Shown here one piece after another: positions 48,775-60,687 of a stretch of DNA of 64,000 nucleotides (the first letter of the stretch is position 1; every line of letters begins with the position of its first letter). The position numbers were made by a program, and so were the translations under genes. The stretch is from Craterostigma plantagineum (taxonomy: Eukaryota > Streptophyta > Magnoliopsida > Lamiales > Linderniaceae), in NCBI GenBank assembly GCA_027422505.1, contig JAPQWV010000328.1:372001-436000 (forward strand), written 5' to 3'. Below the pieces are notes generated by a model, which was not told the DNA's origin, searched no databases, and saw nothing but the letters and a program-made list of their open reading frames with translations.

Positions 48775-51383
48775 TTATCCAAGGCCTTGGTGAAAATGTC
48801 GGCTAGTTGATATTCCATTTTCACGAACGAGATCTTTTATAAAATGATATCTAATATATATGTGTTTTGTGTGTGAGTGGTGAACGAGATTGCACGTAAT
48901 CGCAATGACACTTTGGCTATCGCTATAAATGGGTATATTATTTAAATTGTACACATAGCACGAAGTTGAGTCCGCATCCATAGCATTTTTGAGCAACAAC
49001 TGCCAGCCGCGACGTATTCAGCCTCGGCCGTCGACGTTGAGACACAGTTCTGTTTCTTGGATGACCAGCAGACCAACGTTTCGCCTAGAAATTGAGCGCC
49101 ACCAAATGTGCTTTTCCTATCAATGTGCTTTTCCCGTCCATTCCTCATCTTGTTTTAGTCTGTAGAGAGCTTTGTCTAATCAATAGACGTGACCGAGATG
49201 TTCTCGATTAACAAAACCTTCTGGCAGAGCGACATAGACTTCCTCCTTTAACACGCCATTGAAGAAGGTGTCTTAGCATCCATTTGATATATCTTGAAGT
49301 CTTTGTGAGCTGCATAAGCTAAGAAAAGGTGGATGGCTTCGATTCGGGCAACAGGAGCATAGGTCTCGTCGTAGTCAATGCCTTCCTATTGAACACCCAT
49401 CTTGAACAGGAGCATAGGCTTCGATTCGCAACCAGCCTTGCTTTGTTTCGGATCACTTCACCATCTTCATTCTTTTTATTCTTGAACACCCATTTCGTCC
49501 CGATAATGATTTTCCCATGCAGACGGGGTACTAAAGTCCACACTTGAAGACGCTCGAATTGGTAGATTTCATGTTGCATAGCTATCATCCAATCTGGGTC
49601 TTTAAGCGCGTCTTCTACCTTAGTTGGTTCATTTTGGTTTAAGAAGCAGCTGAAGAGACTGTGCTGATGTCTTGTCCTTACTCCACTCGAAAGATCACCA
49701 ATAATCTGATCAACCGGATGTGCTCGAGTCCACTTTCGCACATGTGGCAGGGCCGAGGTAGATGCATCAGCCATTTGTGGACAGAGAATTCCAAGAATTT
49801 CTTGTCGTTCATTAGGTTGAGGTAAGTCTATTTCTTCACTTAGATTGGGCGATTCTGATGAGACTTCCTCATTGACCATGATGGGTTCTTCAGTGATTTG
49901 TTGTAATTCTGAGTCTGGTGAGGCGGGGACATTTGAAGAGCTTGGGACATCGGCCTCGTCGAGTGGAGGTTCCACCAAAGGTCTATCGTTAATAGTGCCT
50001 GGCCGATATACGGGCTCAAAGAGAGAGTCCAAGTCCTCCAACGCAAGTCTTAGAGCTTCTTCTGACGCTGAGTCCTTATTTGTTGCCATCTCTTGTTGGT
50101 TTTGTGCCAACACATCAGTGAATACAGGTTCTGAACTATTGTATTCAGAAGCCATCTGGTTAGGTGCGGGTCCTGAGGTGTGGAGGAGCCATTTCTGCCA
50201 CTTCGTGGAAAGTGACATTATAGCTTTCTTTGATTGAACGGTTTCACTTGATGTATACTCGGTACGCCTTTGAAGTTGATGAGTACCCGACAAATGTGGC
50301 TTCGAATGCTTTAGGGTCGAACTTAGCACGTTGCTCTCTGTCGTTCGCCACAAAGTACTTGCACTCAAAGACCTTGAAGAAGGTGGTATTTACTGCTTCA
50401 GACCAAAGGAAGTGAGGGAGGCCAGAATGAATCAGCATCTTACGTCGGCTTCCACTAGCGTTCTATTCTTCCTTTCAACAACACCGTTCTGTTGAGGCGT
50501 CTTTGCGGCTGAGAATTGCTGACTAATCCCATGTTTTTGATAAAAATCACTGATGTACTTGTTCTTAAACTCAGTGCCATTGTCCGTTCTGATGACTTTA
50601 ATGGTTTTTTGCAGCAAATTCTGAGTAGCCTTCACCAAATTAATTATCAAGTCTCCTGTCTCATCCTTTGTTCGGAGGAACTTTGTCCATGTGTAGCGAG
50701 AGTAGTCATCAATGATAAACTAGCATGTACTTGCGCCCACTAATACGCTATGTCTGCATGGGTCTACAGAGGTCCATACGTAGTAATTTCAAAGGACGTG
50801 AAGTAGAGGCAACTAGTTTGACGTGATGAGATGCTCGCTTTATTTTTCCTAGTTGACATGCCGAACAATGATGCTCTTTTTGTAGAATGATGGTTGGTAG
50901 ACCGTGAACCAACTTTTTAGTTGATAGTCGTTGAAGAGCTTTGATGTTTAGATGAGACAAGTGTTGATGTCATAAGCTGTTCCTCTAAATTGTAGTTTGA
51001 GTGATGAGACAAACAACAGTCGTAGTCCGCATGGACGTCAGATTGATCGTGTAAAGACTGGATTTCCGAAGTCCTTGGAGGAGTTCTTTGTTCTGACTGT
51101 CCAATATTCTGCACCAGTCAGAGACCACCTGGAATCCATTGTCACAGAATTGGCCTATGCTGAACAAGTTTTGGCGGAGGCCTTCGACGTAAGAGACATC
51201 CTTGATTGTCAGATTTTCTAGAATTATAACCCCAAGGCCTTGAATGGGGGCTGAGTCGTTGTTCCCGAATCTGACTTTTCTATTTGGTCGGTCTTTGTAG
51301 TTGCTCAGCAGCTCTTGTATTCCCGTCCTGTGTGTGGAGCAACCAGAGTCAAGGTACCACACATGATCGATATGGAGAAACAA
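48775..51383 (-). pseudogene. C2 pol: protease, integrase, N-terminal RT and C-terminal RNaseH
   Basis: Protease motif VWYLDSGCSTHRTG (about 51360-51320). The integrase zinc region is HHCSACQLGKIK, and the core shows RTDNGTEF and [11 protein letters not shown] starts with DPDWMIAMQHEIYQFE and [16 protein letters not shown]. It continues in broken frames to a KALYRLKQ-like stretch near 49160. There it jumps to GREKHIDRKSTFGGAQFLGETLVCWSSKKQ of RNaseH, so the YVDD catalytic box and connection region are deleted. RNaseH retains TAEAEYVAAGSC and SDSQSVIAI. Many stops and frameshifts are present. Confidence 0.88.
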
Positions 51384-51399
51384 ATTTAAAGAGCTTTAG

Positions 51400-54214
51400 G
51401 TACCCACTTATAAATGGGTCCTCTCATATTAGCAGATTTCATCGTAGGTTCATATATGGTTCCCACACTAGTATTAGTAGGAGCTTTGACAACCCAAGTG
51501 ACTCGCGAAGGAGTTGAGTTGGGTTTGCCCTTTGTAGACGGCAAGGCCTTAGGTGAGAACAAGCATGAATAGCATCATATGCTTTCTTTATGGCTGGATC
51601 TTGTTTCCTACGGGTCTTCCTAGAGGCATTTGTCTTAGAATGATTAATTTTTATTGCTGAAGTAGAGCCAGTTTCGAAATTTGTGCTTCTAAAGGTGATC
51701 GGCTGGAGAACATATGTAGAAGCAATTATTTGAACAGAAGAAACATCTCTTTTATTTCTACGAGTGTCTTTTATTTGTACAGAATGAGATATTTTCTTAA
51801 ATGCATTCAAATCTACGAGTTCCTTCTCTATTTTTAATCTAGACACTCCCGCCTTCGACTCTAATGCTCGCTCTACGCTCCCTGTAGACGTAAGCAAAAC
51901 AGGATTAGACTAAGAAATTTTTAAAGTGTTATTCTTATTTTTCAGATCTTTTGAAGGCACTTTTTCTCTCTTCAGGCTTTTTAGAATGATTTTTTGCTTG
52001 AGGGAGATGCGTGAGAAATAGCTTGTAAGATGGAGGATGCTTTGAGATTTTCCATCTCTTTTAGGAATTTTTCCTTTTCAGCTTCAAAATTCCCCCTTTC
52101 TTTTTCTAGAGAAACTCTTAACCCTTCTATTTTCCTAATAATAGGGGGTATATAGACAGAATTTTCAGAATGATGAGTATGAGCTTCCGTAATTTTAGAA
52201 TGATCTTCAGGAATTTGAACTGATTCAAGGCTCCAACCCTTGGGAAGATTCCCAATGTCGTGCTTTGATTAAGTATGTCATAGCAAAAGGAAATTTCGGC
52301 CTTGGTTTTGGCTTTTCTCTTGGCTTCTTCTAATTCATAAGTTTCCTTTTTCCCCAGTGAAAGCCATGAGGGAGGTTAGTACGAGATCCATGTATTTGAC
52401 ATCGTATAGTTGTTTACAGTCAAATTTCTTCAAATGACATGAACTCTCAAAACCTAAGCTATACTTATAATCATAAATCTCTAAGTCTTGGGCTGATTCA
52501 GAAATATAGTCTGCTCAGATTGTCCCTTTTTTACTATTAGATCATTTAATTTTTTGATTTTAGTGTATAACTTCTTACGCTCTTCTCCTAATAGAGCAAA
52601 ATTATTTTTCAACCGTCAATTTGGCGACTTCACAGACATCTGGACTTTTCCTAAGTTCACAAACCTTTAGTATTAGATCTATCCTATTCGATTTCTAGGG
52701 TGGTGATCCTAGTAGTCGATTCTGTTAACCTACAATTGAGGTTAGCTTTCTCATTGAGATTTCTAACTAGGCAATTTTAGTTATTTTCTAGCATGTCTTC
52801 TAATTCTTTAATTTTTAAATCATGCTGCTCTGTTTGTGGTTTTGTAGTCCCTTTAGAATGTAGGCTCTTAGTAAGTTCCTGTATTTTCGAACTAGAGCTC
52901 CTAAGTTCTGATTCGAGACTAGTAATTCTAACATGGTCAATAATGTGGAAGGAGAAACTACCTCCTCAGAAGGTTTGGATGCTTGATCTTTGTCCGTCTG
53001 TTCTGAGGTTTCGGAATCAGAATGCTCGTCCATGCGGGCCATTAGGGTTAAATTCTTCTCCTCTGAGCTAGACGTGTCCTCGAGCCAATGGTCTTGTTCT
53101 GCCATTAAAGCTACTCCAGCTTCCTTCTGCTTTGTGAGTTGAAGCTTTTTGGAGTAGTAGTTAGCATCTCTCTTCTTTAGAAGAGTACATTCTTTGGCGT
53201 AATGACCAGGTTTCCCGCAGTTAAAGCATTTGGTTGGTTCTTTGGGGGCTTTGACTTCGGAAGTCTCAGGTGCATGTTCTTTGTTCCTTGAGCTAGAGGT
53301 CCGAAGTCGATTGGCTGTGATGAGGACTTCTTTTTGAAGTATCATTTGCTCATCATCTTTCCGATTAACGCCAACTGCTTTCCCAGCGCTTTCATGTTAG
53401 GCTCCATGTCTGAATCTGTTTCATCTTCAGACTCTGAGGGGGTAGGAGGTTTAATGATCTTTTCTTTTCGTGTTTTTGAGCTTCTCTTCTCTGAGACTAG
53501 GGCAACTGAGTCGTCGATAAGTTTGCCCTTCTGCTCCTTCTAAATCTCGCTAACATCTTCCTCGTACTGTGAGAGATTGTCGTATATGGCATGGATATCC
53601 AGCTCCTCAAGGTCTTTATTTTGTCAGATTTGAGCGGATATCTTCTTTCATTCGGGGAAGAGAGGAAAGAAATCTGATGTTGGTTTCCATGTTTGACTTC
53701 GTGATTTCAATTTTCCTCATCTCGTTTAGAAGGGTGAGATATCTCTGGTAAAGATCATTTAAGCACTCCTCGGGTTTAGTTGTAAAGGAATCATAGGCCG
53801 TGAGAATATTTGCCTTTTTGGCCTTGATGCCGACTTCTGTTCGTTGCATCATCTTATGCTCATCCCACATTCCCTTAGCCGTTGGTGATGCTGTCTATCT
53901 GTGGGTAGATGTCGTTTGGGATGCCCTGCATTAAGGTGTTCTTGGCTATAAGATCAGCCTTTGCTCTCACTCTTTCCTCTGCATTGTACTCTCTAGGCTC
54001 TTTAAGTCGTCTTGAGGCAGGGATCGGAGGATTAGCGATTGTCACCAGGCACAGTTACCCAGAACTGAGCTGGGCCTTGCTCAACTGAACTGAGAAGGTC
54101 ATCTGCTTGATCTTTTAGCTCGATAAAATTTAGAAATCGGCTTCTCCACACTGTGTATTCGCCTCTCTTTAGGATCGGGGGACAGTTGTCATTTCCAAGT
54201 TAGTAGGCATCCAT
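51400..54214 (-). pseudogene. C2 gag with CCHC knuckle, heavily frameshifted
   Basis: The ATG at 54214 is followed by MDAY, a stop, and then PPILKRGEYTVWRSRFLNFIE in frame, a typical copia UBN2 gag start. The capsid part at 53870-53616 reads MWDEHKMMQRTEVGIKAKKA and YQRYLTLLNEMRKIEI. The zinc knuckle CFNCGKPGHYAKEC lies at about 53230-53185. The stretch from about 52810 to 51400 is a Lys/Glu-rich, probably coiled-coil linker in several frames before protease. Confidence 0.85.
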
Positions 54215-54605
54215 TTTGTTTGATGTGTTGATGAAGGATCTTCGTTGATTGTTTTGATGATTGGACTGATGTTATGTGCTTCACAAGTAGCAAATTAGTC
54301 AGTAGCGTTTGATTATCAAGCAGTCGAGAATTATTTTCGATTCAATCTTTAGAGTTTGATCGAAAATAATTGTGTCGAAATAAAATATATTGATTACTGT
54401 TCTCGTGCGAGAGATTTTTGTCAGCGAAAAATTTTACAAGCGAAAAATATGTTCGATCTTTCGGTGGAGAAAAATCTCTTAATCGTGAATTTATTTCGAA
54501 GAAATAGTACGTTAAGTAAGATTCTCGCTAAGTCAAATTAAATTCGTTTGAAAAAGTTTCTCGGACGCAAATGATTTTTGCTTAGTCAAACTCAGAAAGT
54601 CTGAC
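54215..54605 (-). other. C2 leader, cut before the primer site
   Basis: AT-rich and noncoding, with TCGAAAA-type words like those in the spacer. No tRNA-Met primer site and no match to the 351-bp LTR are present, so the 5' end was deleted. Confidence 0.6.
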
Positions 54606-57600
54606 CGAAAATGACCCTCTACCCACGGATGCAGAGATGGTGCTTGACTTCGTTCCCATGGGATACCGTCCGCCGCTCACAAAGCTTGCTCAAGTTCGAG
54701 CAACGGCATCCCTCACCCATGGAAGACATTGTTTTTGATTATCAACAAATGTCTTTTTGCTAAAGCTCGCAGGCTTCGACAAAGGAAACGGCCACATCCT
54801 CAGAATCTTCCATGGGATTATGTTCTCACGAAATTACGATTTCGCTCAACTGATCTGGAATGACTTAGCTGAACAGATCAGACAATGAGAGAACAAAAGA
54901 TCAGAGAATGTGCCGTACGCATAGTAATTCTCCATGATTATTAGACAATTAATGGAGATGTACGAGCAGAGCATCTCTCGTCTACCTCCTGGAGGGAATT
55001 ATCAACCACCACGGCTAAAATTCTTCCACAACCCAAAACAAACGGATTTGGACGAGCCGTCCATGGCCATTCCGTACGAGCTGCTGCGGCTTGCCGCCCC
55101 CTCGGGAGCCGAATCCAAGAGATTCTGCCGGGACAATCATCTCACCGAACAGATGATCAGAGGGCCCCCCGACAGACTTCCATGTGAGCCCTCCCCACCA
55201 ACAGCAACCACCTAGCCCCTATGCCGAACTGATAGACCAGGTGGCCGAAGAGCTAGAACCGGAGCCTCCAACTCAGGACGTGCAACTACCTGATAAAGAT
55301 GCCACGTTGATTGATGAAGTGGCAGAAGAGTTTGAACTAGAGGCTCCACAACAACCTCTAGGTGCTGAAGTGCCCATCGTAGTCGGCGAGTTCCAAGGAT
55401 CACTTGAGGAGATCCTATAGCAGGCAACACTGCCCGGAGCTGAAACGGGGCACAGCTCACCTCCACTGGCTACTACGCCAGAGACCAAGGCTCTGATTTC
55501 CACGATACAACCCAGCGTGCCTCAGTTGACGGAACAAACCGGAGGGAATGTTGCACGAGAACCCTCCCCTTACCCGGCTACCTAATCAGACACCGAGTCC
55601 GACGAGGAGATCCAACTCAAGTCCCTCTTCACCACCATCACCACCACATCAGACACAGCGCCAGTCATCACTCCAAGCGTTGAGGCCGAAGTTCAGCTGC
55701 CCATCATCACCGACCCAGCCCCTACCGTGTCTGATACGTAGGTTCACTCTGAACCTGCCACAAGACCCATAGAGGCGAATCTCCAAGATTCAACTCAAGG
55801 ATTAAGTGGAAGTCTCGAACAGTCACAACCTCAAGTGACTACGAGCCAACATGAGGAGCCGGTGTTTGCTCAAAGGTTGTCAACAGGCGACATTGGTCGA
55901 CCTGGTCCATCATCGACGGAGGCGTCCGTCCCATATGTGACCGAAGACTGTCTTCAGGCCGCTCTCTCTGCAGCACTACGTTCTTTTGAAGGAAAAATAA
56001 CGGAGAGCGTGCGGAATGCCATCGAGACGTCCCGCTAAGATCGTGGGAAAGCACCCGTCTCGGAGCCATCTTCTTCACAACCTATCCTCACACCCACTCA
56101 ACCCATACAACCCTTCCCAATTGCCACACCCATCCTCTCACACAACCTCATAAACCCAACCACTATACCCATCAGCGACCTCCAATCAATATTAGTAGCC
56201 TGACTACTCGAGTTGACTACTGCCAGAAGAGGAGGATTTCATCCACCGTCTCATGGACCGTTCTAATCCTACCGAATCATGCCGATGACAAGGCTCCCGC
56301 TCCAGACATCGACATGACGACCCTGATGATCAAGGTCGTTATGAGGGGGAGAGAAGGCATAGGATCATGAAAGAGATCAGAGACAGGGCTCAAGTGCTGG
56401 ACAGACAAGCGCTGGAGCTGCTGAAACTTCAAACCCCACTTCCCATACAAGCCAAATCGACCCACCATCCTTCACCTTAAGCACGCCGCCGCCTCCGCCT
56501 CCGCCTACACCAACGGTACAAGCCCCTTGCTTCCGGAAGAAGAAGCAAGTGCCACCATGGTCGTGGCCCTGGCGCAGATCCAAGCTACTCTATCAGCTGC
56601 TCAAGACCAATCGGGACCGTCAGGACATGGTGTCAATCCTCATGAATTCCTCGACAAGTATATATTCGAAGGACAGTGGATGACCCATTCCATGCCCGAT
56701 GAGCATCAGAGACAACGGCTTAAGGACGTTCGACAGTTCTTACAACAAGCTTCAGTGGACCTGGTGCTGATAGAAGACGAAGAGCTTCAGGAAGGTGAAG
56801 ATCACGAACAAGAGCTCCTAAGGCTTCGAAAATTCTTGCGCAACGGGCAGCTTCCCCCACAAGACAAATGCCAGGGACCGTCCGGATCGACATGCCATGG
56901 GAGAAAATCAGAATAGAAATCCCCTTCCATGAAGAAATTCGAGAGCACATTTGGATGTCACCGGACAAGGTCAAGAAGCCGAACGAGTTCGAGCTGAGAG
57001 GGATCTCCCGCTGGGATCAGCAAAAGAGAATGACATATCTCTGGATGTTGACCCACCTTGGACCTAACATGAGACTGGGGATGACAAAAGAACAAGCCAA
57101 GAGCCACTATAAGAGTCTATCTCCCATATGTCAGCTCCTCAGCGTCTTCTGTGCCAAAGAAGGACTTCCAACACCGTACTACGCCATCGAGCGAGTAGAC
57201 AGGACTCGAGAAGACTCTACTGGTACATGATGCCATAAGTTAAGTACTTCGCCGCACACGACCTTCAGATGGTTCTGGAGAGCAACATAAAGAAGGTCAA
57301 CATGACCGCACCGCTCAACATGGGACCTGAGATCGAAGCACTTCCCAACAATCATGTGCACATCAGCTCAGTCCTAGGCATCACCTACCACAATCCACTC
57401 GCTAAGAAGGTTAGGTTGATGTTGAAGACTGAAGTACAAAAGTTTTGTGATGGGACGCTCAAGGTCATCAGGCAAAACTTAGAGAAACGGTTGGAAGAAA
57501 TCAACAGAGAGACAATGCTGAGGATCCATAAGTACGTGAGAGAACAGTTGCTCCTAATGGAACTACTTGATGATATCGAGGAGCGATTGGAGCTGAGGAA

Positions 57601-57706
57601 TACTCTCAAGAATTTCGAGCATGCGCTGGGCTTGCGCGGATCGTATTATGCCCGGCGAGGACAAACAGTGTGGAAGAGAAATCAAGCACAAAGGGAGAGA
57701 ATGTAG
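54606..57706 (+). pseudogene. C1 third ORF, main part, frameshifted
   Basis: Begins at DPLPTDAEM, equivalent to about 44845 in C2, and runs collinearly to the end of the ORF. Readable blocks include the acidic repeat LIDEVAEEFELEAPQQPLGAEV (55300-55420; a related copy LIDQVAEELEPEPPTQDVQL precedes it). Further blocks are MLPEEEASATMVVALAQIQ (56527-56916), EIREHIWMSPDKVKKPNEFELRGI (56868-57230) and the C-terminal coiled-coil block (57269-57706) ending RRGQTVWKRNQAQRERM. It is split by at least five frameshifts or stops, so it is inactive. It ends at the PPT and LTR. Confidence 0.75.
57689..57701 (+). promoter_or_regulatory. C1 polypurine tract
   Basis: A purine run containing AAAGGGAGAGAA sits directly before the LTR start TGTAGGACATC. 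Confidence 0.85.
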
Positions 57707-58045
57707 GACATCAATTTAATTGTGCTATGATTTAATTAGCTGTCTTCGTAGATTTGGGCTTGTATTGTAATAGTCCTTAGTTTAGGACTTAGTTTGTAAT
57801 TTATACCAAGTATTTTTGTTATAAATAGATATACAAACATTGAGCTTAATAGAGAATGTTTTAGAATTGATCCGAAAGGCTTGAATCCAATTCTAGAGAG
57901 AGAAAGAAACATTCTCTCACTACAAAGTTTCTCTCTCGAGCTCTTCAAAGAAAGGTTTTCGATCGTTCTTCAAGTCATATAATTCTAATCGATTGCCTTA
58001 GGATTCAAGTTTAGGATCGTTGAGTTAATAAATCAGGACCTAACA
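57702..58045 (+). repeat. C1 3' LTR (344 bp)
   Basis: Starts TGTAGGACATC and ends GGACCTAACA. It is the reverse-complement match of 41258-41608. A TATA box TATAAATA lies near 57822, followed by a transcribed-looking leader. Confidence 0.9.
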
Positions 58046-58208
58046 GTTAGTATGGAATTATTGTCGTTATTACGTGTTGTGGAATGAAATATGTTGATTT
58101 GTGTATTGGGTTATGGTGTTGCAAAGAATGGTTTGAAAAAATTTAGGTTGGTCATTTAATAGGTGAGGTTCTGTCGAAATTTTATATTCTTTGAAAGACT
58201 TGTGATAT

Positions 58209-58211
<3 letters not shown>

Positions 58212-58266
<55 letters not shown>

Positions 58267-58319
58267 TCTCTCCCTCTCTCTCTCTCCCTCTCTCTCTCTC
58301 CCTCCCTCCCTCTCTCCCT

Positions 58320-58369
<50 letters not shown>
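58212..58369. repeat. (CT)n microsatellite
   Basis: About 158 bp of CT repeats with CCCT interruptions. The Leu/Ser-rich open frame across it is an artefact of the repeat. Confidence 0.97.
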
Positions 58370-58859
58370 GAGTTAACAGGCAGATTTTAATGCGAAGAAG
58401 GCATCTAATCCATCCATGTCAGATGAACGAGCTTTCTATGAGGTTTCGGGAGGTTATACGAGGTTCCAGAACGTACCGCGCATGGGTAATGCGTCAAGCC
58501 TCTTCTTTCATGCCTTCCCAACATGTTCAGATGCAAAAGGAGTTGAAGGAGACTCGAGCATAGCCTGACACATTGAAGAAGAACTACGTCGAGGTCAGTC
58601 AGTTCTTAGAGCATTTGGGTTTTTGTAGAGAGTCACGTAGTTTGGCGCGGTCGACTTGGATGCCGATGATACGGAGAAATGTAATGCGGCATCTCTGAAC
58701 AGAAATGTTCGTCGCCACGATAACTTCCCATACGGTGGTAGTTCCGGCCACGGCATGGCGTAGTTCTATTAATCCACGTTCGATTTATTTTTTATGTTTG
58801 AGACGACTTTTTATGTATTCGACATTTAGATGTAATTAGACGTATATTTAAATAATTAA

Positions 58860-59184
58860 AAAACTAAATAAAACAACTTTCCATGACGACTACAACACAT
58901 GTCGCAAAACGTAGTCGCTAAAACTTTCCGACGAATAGGCAGTCTGAACGTAGTCGCAAATTAGCGATTATGATGTCAGTCACGTAGTCGGAATATTTAC
59001 CGACTTCAAAATATGGTCGGCTGTAGTCGAGCGTCGCGACTGGTTAGTGACCACGGGTAGGTTAGCGACAAGCGATTTAGCGTCTACCATTAGAGTCGCT
59101 ATTGTATTCGCTAATCCGTTTACTGACTCACTTTTCGTTGTTAGCGACTGAGCTATGTAGTCGGTAAAGAGCCTTTTTGTAGTG
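58860..59184. repeat. CACTA subterminal repeats and terminal inverted repeat
   Basis: At least eight variants of GTAGTCGC, TTAGCGAC or AGTCGGTAA occur in both orientations. The final 13 bp (59172-59184) are the terminal repeat. The next three bases (CAT) would be one copy of the 3-bp TSD. Confidence 0.85.
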
Positions 59185-59896
59185 CATGTTTTATTCGTAT
59201 TGATTTATTTCGATATGCATATTCGAATTTGTTTTTGTTCAAATACTAAAGTTGATTCATATTCGATTTGATAATATATTTGATATATTCGCCAATATTC
59301 GGATTCAAATAAGTTTTGTTTTAAGAAACAAGTTTTATAAATAAACTTAACATCATTGGTTCATCCACTATATCTTACAAAAACTAGCTACGGAAACTAA
59401 TATAAAATAATCTGACAATAATTATTTTCCTTTGTGTAACTGTTTTCATTTAAGTTTGGGCCAAATAATTTTCTTAAACATATCATATTATTACAATACG
59501 TGACTTTAAATTACAAGTATTTATAATGTATTATATTGTTTCAATATTAATTATTCTAAACAAATATTCGAAAAGATTCAAATTGAATGTTGTCATATTG
59601 TAGTCGTATTCGATAGGAATTTTTTTTATTCGGATTTGATATCCAAATATTGGAGTACAAATATTAAATTTCGAATTGAATTCGAATCGAACAAAAAGAT
59701 TCGATTCAGTTGCAACCCTATTGGGTGGTATGTCTAACTACTATATTTGAGACGGTTGGTTATTAATTCATTTTTTCCCAAATCCAACGCGACTCAACTA
59801 AAAAATCTTCCTAACTCATTCAATAATTCCCAGTTTCAACTAAGAAGTTAATTATTATTTAATTTCAACATATTTCATTAAGAAAGCAGTGTTCAT
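59185..59896. other. AT-rich intergenic sequence with ATTCGAAT-like words
   Basis: No gene seen. Many TTCGAATTCGAAT-type words end at CGATTCAGTTGCAACCCTA (about 59700-59720), which resembles the end of a nonautonomous DNA transposon. I could not find a matching left end or TSD. Confidence 0.4.
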
Positions 59897-60679
59897 CAGT
59901 GTTTTAAAAAGCGAGATAATGCGCATGTTGACGCGCGCTAAAGCGAGAATTTCCACTAAAACGCAATGATGCGTTACAAAAACGTACGGAATTTCAGTGT
60001 ATTATTGCGAGGAAGAGAGACTCTGGCAAAGTCGTTTAGTGAAGTGATAAGACGTTACATATTCATTTTGTTTTTTAAAATTTCAAACTCTTTTTACTTC
60101 CAGCAAATTATAACAACACGATTATTTAATGTAATTTATGTGATAAAAATAAATATTTTTTTCTAATTTAACGGCGATCAAAATGACATGCATACCTTAT
60201 ATTTTTCGATTATTTGAATGTGGCTCAAAGCCCGTATACTTATTTAGATATAAAAAATTCATTCAAATACGTGTACATAGAAACTTTGTTAATTTAATCC
60301 ATTATATTATAATTGCATTGAAGGAGAAGCCTAGAGAAATAATTGCATCTAGGGATTTATCTTTTATCTTTTCTGTAGTAATGATTTACTTTAATTTTTT
60401 TATTCAATTTTAATTGTAATTCGTTATTTTTTTTCAGGTATGTGTTGTTTAGTATATTTACTTCCCAATTATTTGAATAATTTATTTGATTTGATGATAC
60501 TTTTTTTAAACTGACGCTAATTAATATCATAATAGTTCATTTAACTACTCCATTTATTTATAATTATCATATATTATATTTTTTTATATTATAAGTGGAT
60601 TGTCCGAAATACTCACGCAATGCGCTACGCTATTTACGCTACGCGCTGTCGGAACCAAAACACGGCTTTTTAAACACTG
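59897..60679. mobile_element. hAT-type MITE, 783 bp
   Basis: Terminal inverted repeats CAGTGTTTTAAAAAGC (left) and its near-perfect complement GGCTTTTTAAACACTG (right) bound the element. A perfect 8-bp target-site duplication GTGTTCAT lies at 59889-59896 and 60680-60687. The 8-bp TSD and CAGTG termini are diagnostic of the hAT superfamily. Subterminal GCG-rich words (GCGCTAAAGCG, ACGCTACGCGC) occur near both ends. There is no transposase, so it depends on an autonomous relative. Confidence 0.93.
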
Positions 60680-60687
60680 GTGTTCAT

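Larger units (their letters stand above)
41258..54605 (-). mobile_element. C2: copia element with a third ORF, - strand, inserted in the C1 third ORF
   Basis: Right to left: leader, gag, protease, integrase, partial RT, RNaseH, a 3.6-kb spacer, a long third ORF, PPT and 3' LTR. The 5' LTR and primer site are gone; a deletion at about 54605 joins the leader to C1. RT is internally deleted. The element inserted into a same-family copy in the opposite direction, so the shared spacer now forms a 3.3-kb inverted repeat. The TSD cannot be verified because the right end is lost. Confidence 0.82.
37750..58045 (+). mobile_element. C1: 5'-truncated copia element, + strand, split by C2
   Basis: Two pieces remain. 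The left piece (about 37750-41257) holds the post-RNaseH spacer and the first 34 codons of the third ORF. The right piece (about 54606-58045) holds the rest of the third ORF, a PPT and a 344-bp 3' LTR. About 200 bp of ORF between them is missing compared with C2 (roughly 44845-45050 in C2). Gag and pol of C1 are not in the window. The left piece starts beside the truncated gypsy LTR. Confidence 0.8.
58046..59184 (+). mobile_element. 3' end of a CACTA (En/Spm) DNA transposon
   Basis: The right end reads CCTTTTTGTAGTG, the reverse complement of the canonical CACTACAAAAAGG terminus. The last 320 bp are crowded with TAGTCGC, TTAGCGAC and GTCGCGAC words, which are the subterminal repeats that CACTA transposases bind. 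A short coding relic at about 58380-58760 (MSDERAFYEVSGGYTRFQ..., then NFPYGGSSGHGMA) resembles the tail of CACTA-associated ORFs but is too short and broken to be sure. The left end is missing, probably displaced when C1 inserted. Confidence 0.8.

Noticed and set aside
58163..58390. Leu/Ser-repeat ORF
   Set aside because: It is a translation of the (CT)n microsatellite.
59185..59720. A second DNA transposon ending at GTTGCAACCCTA
   Set aside because: The end is suggestive, but no matching inverted terminus or TSD was found.
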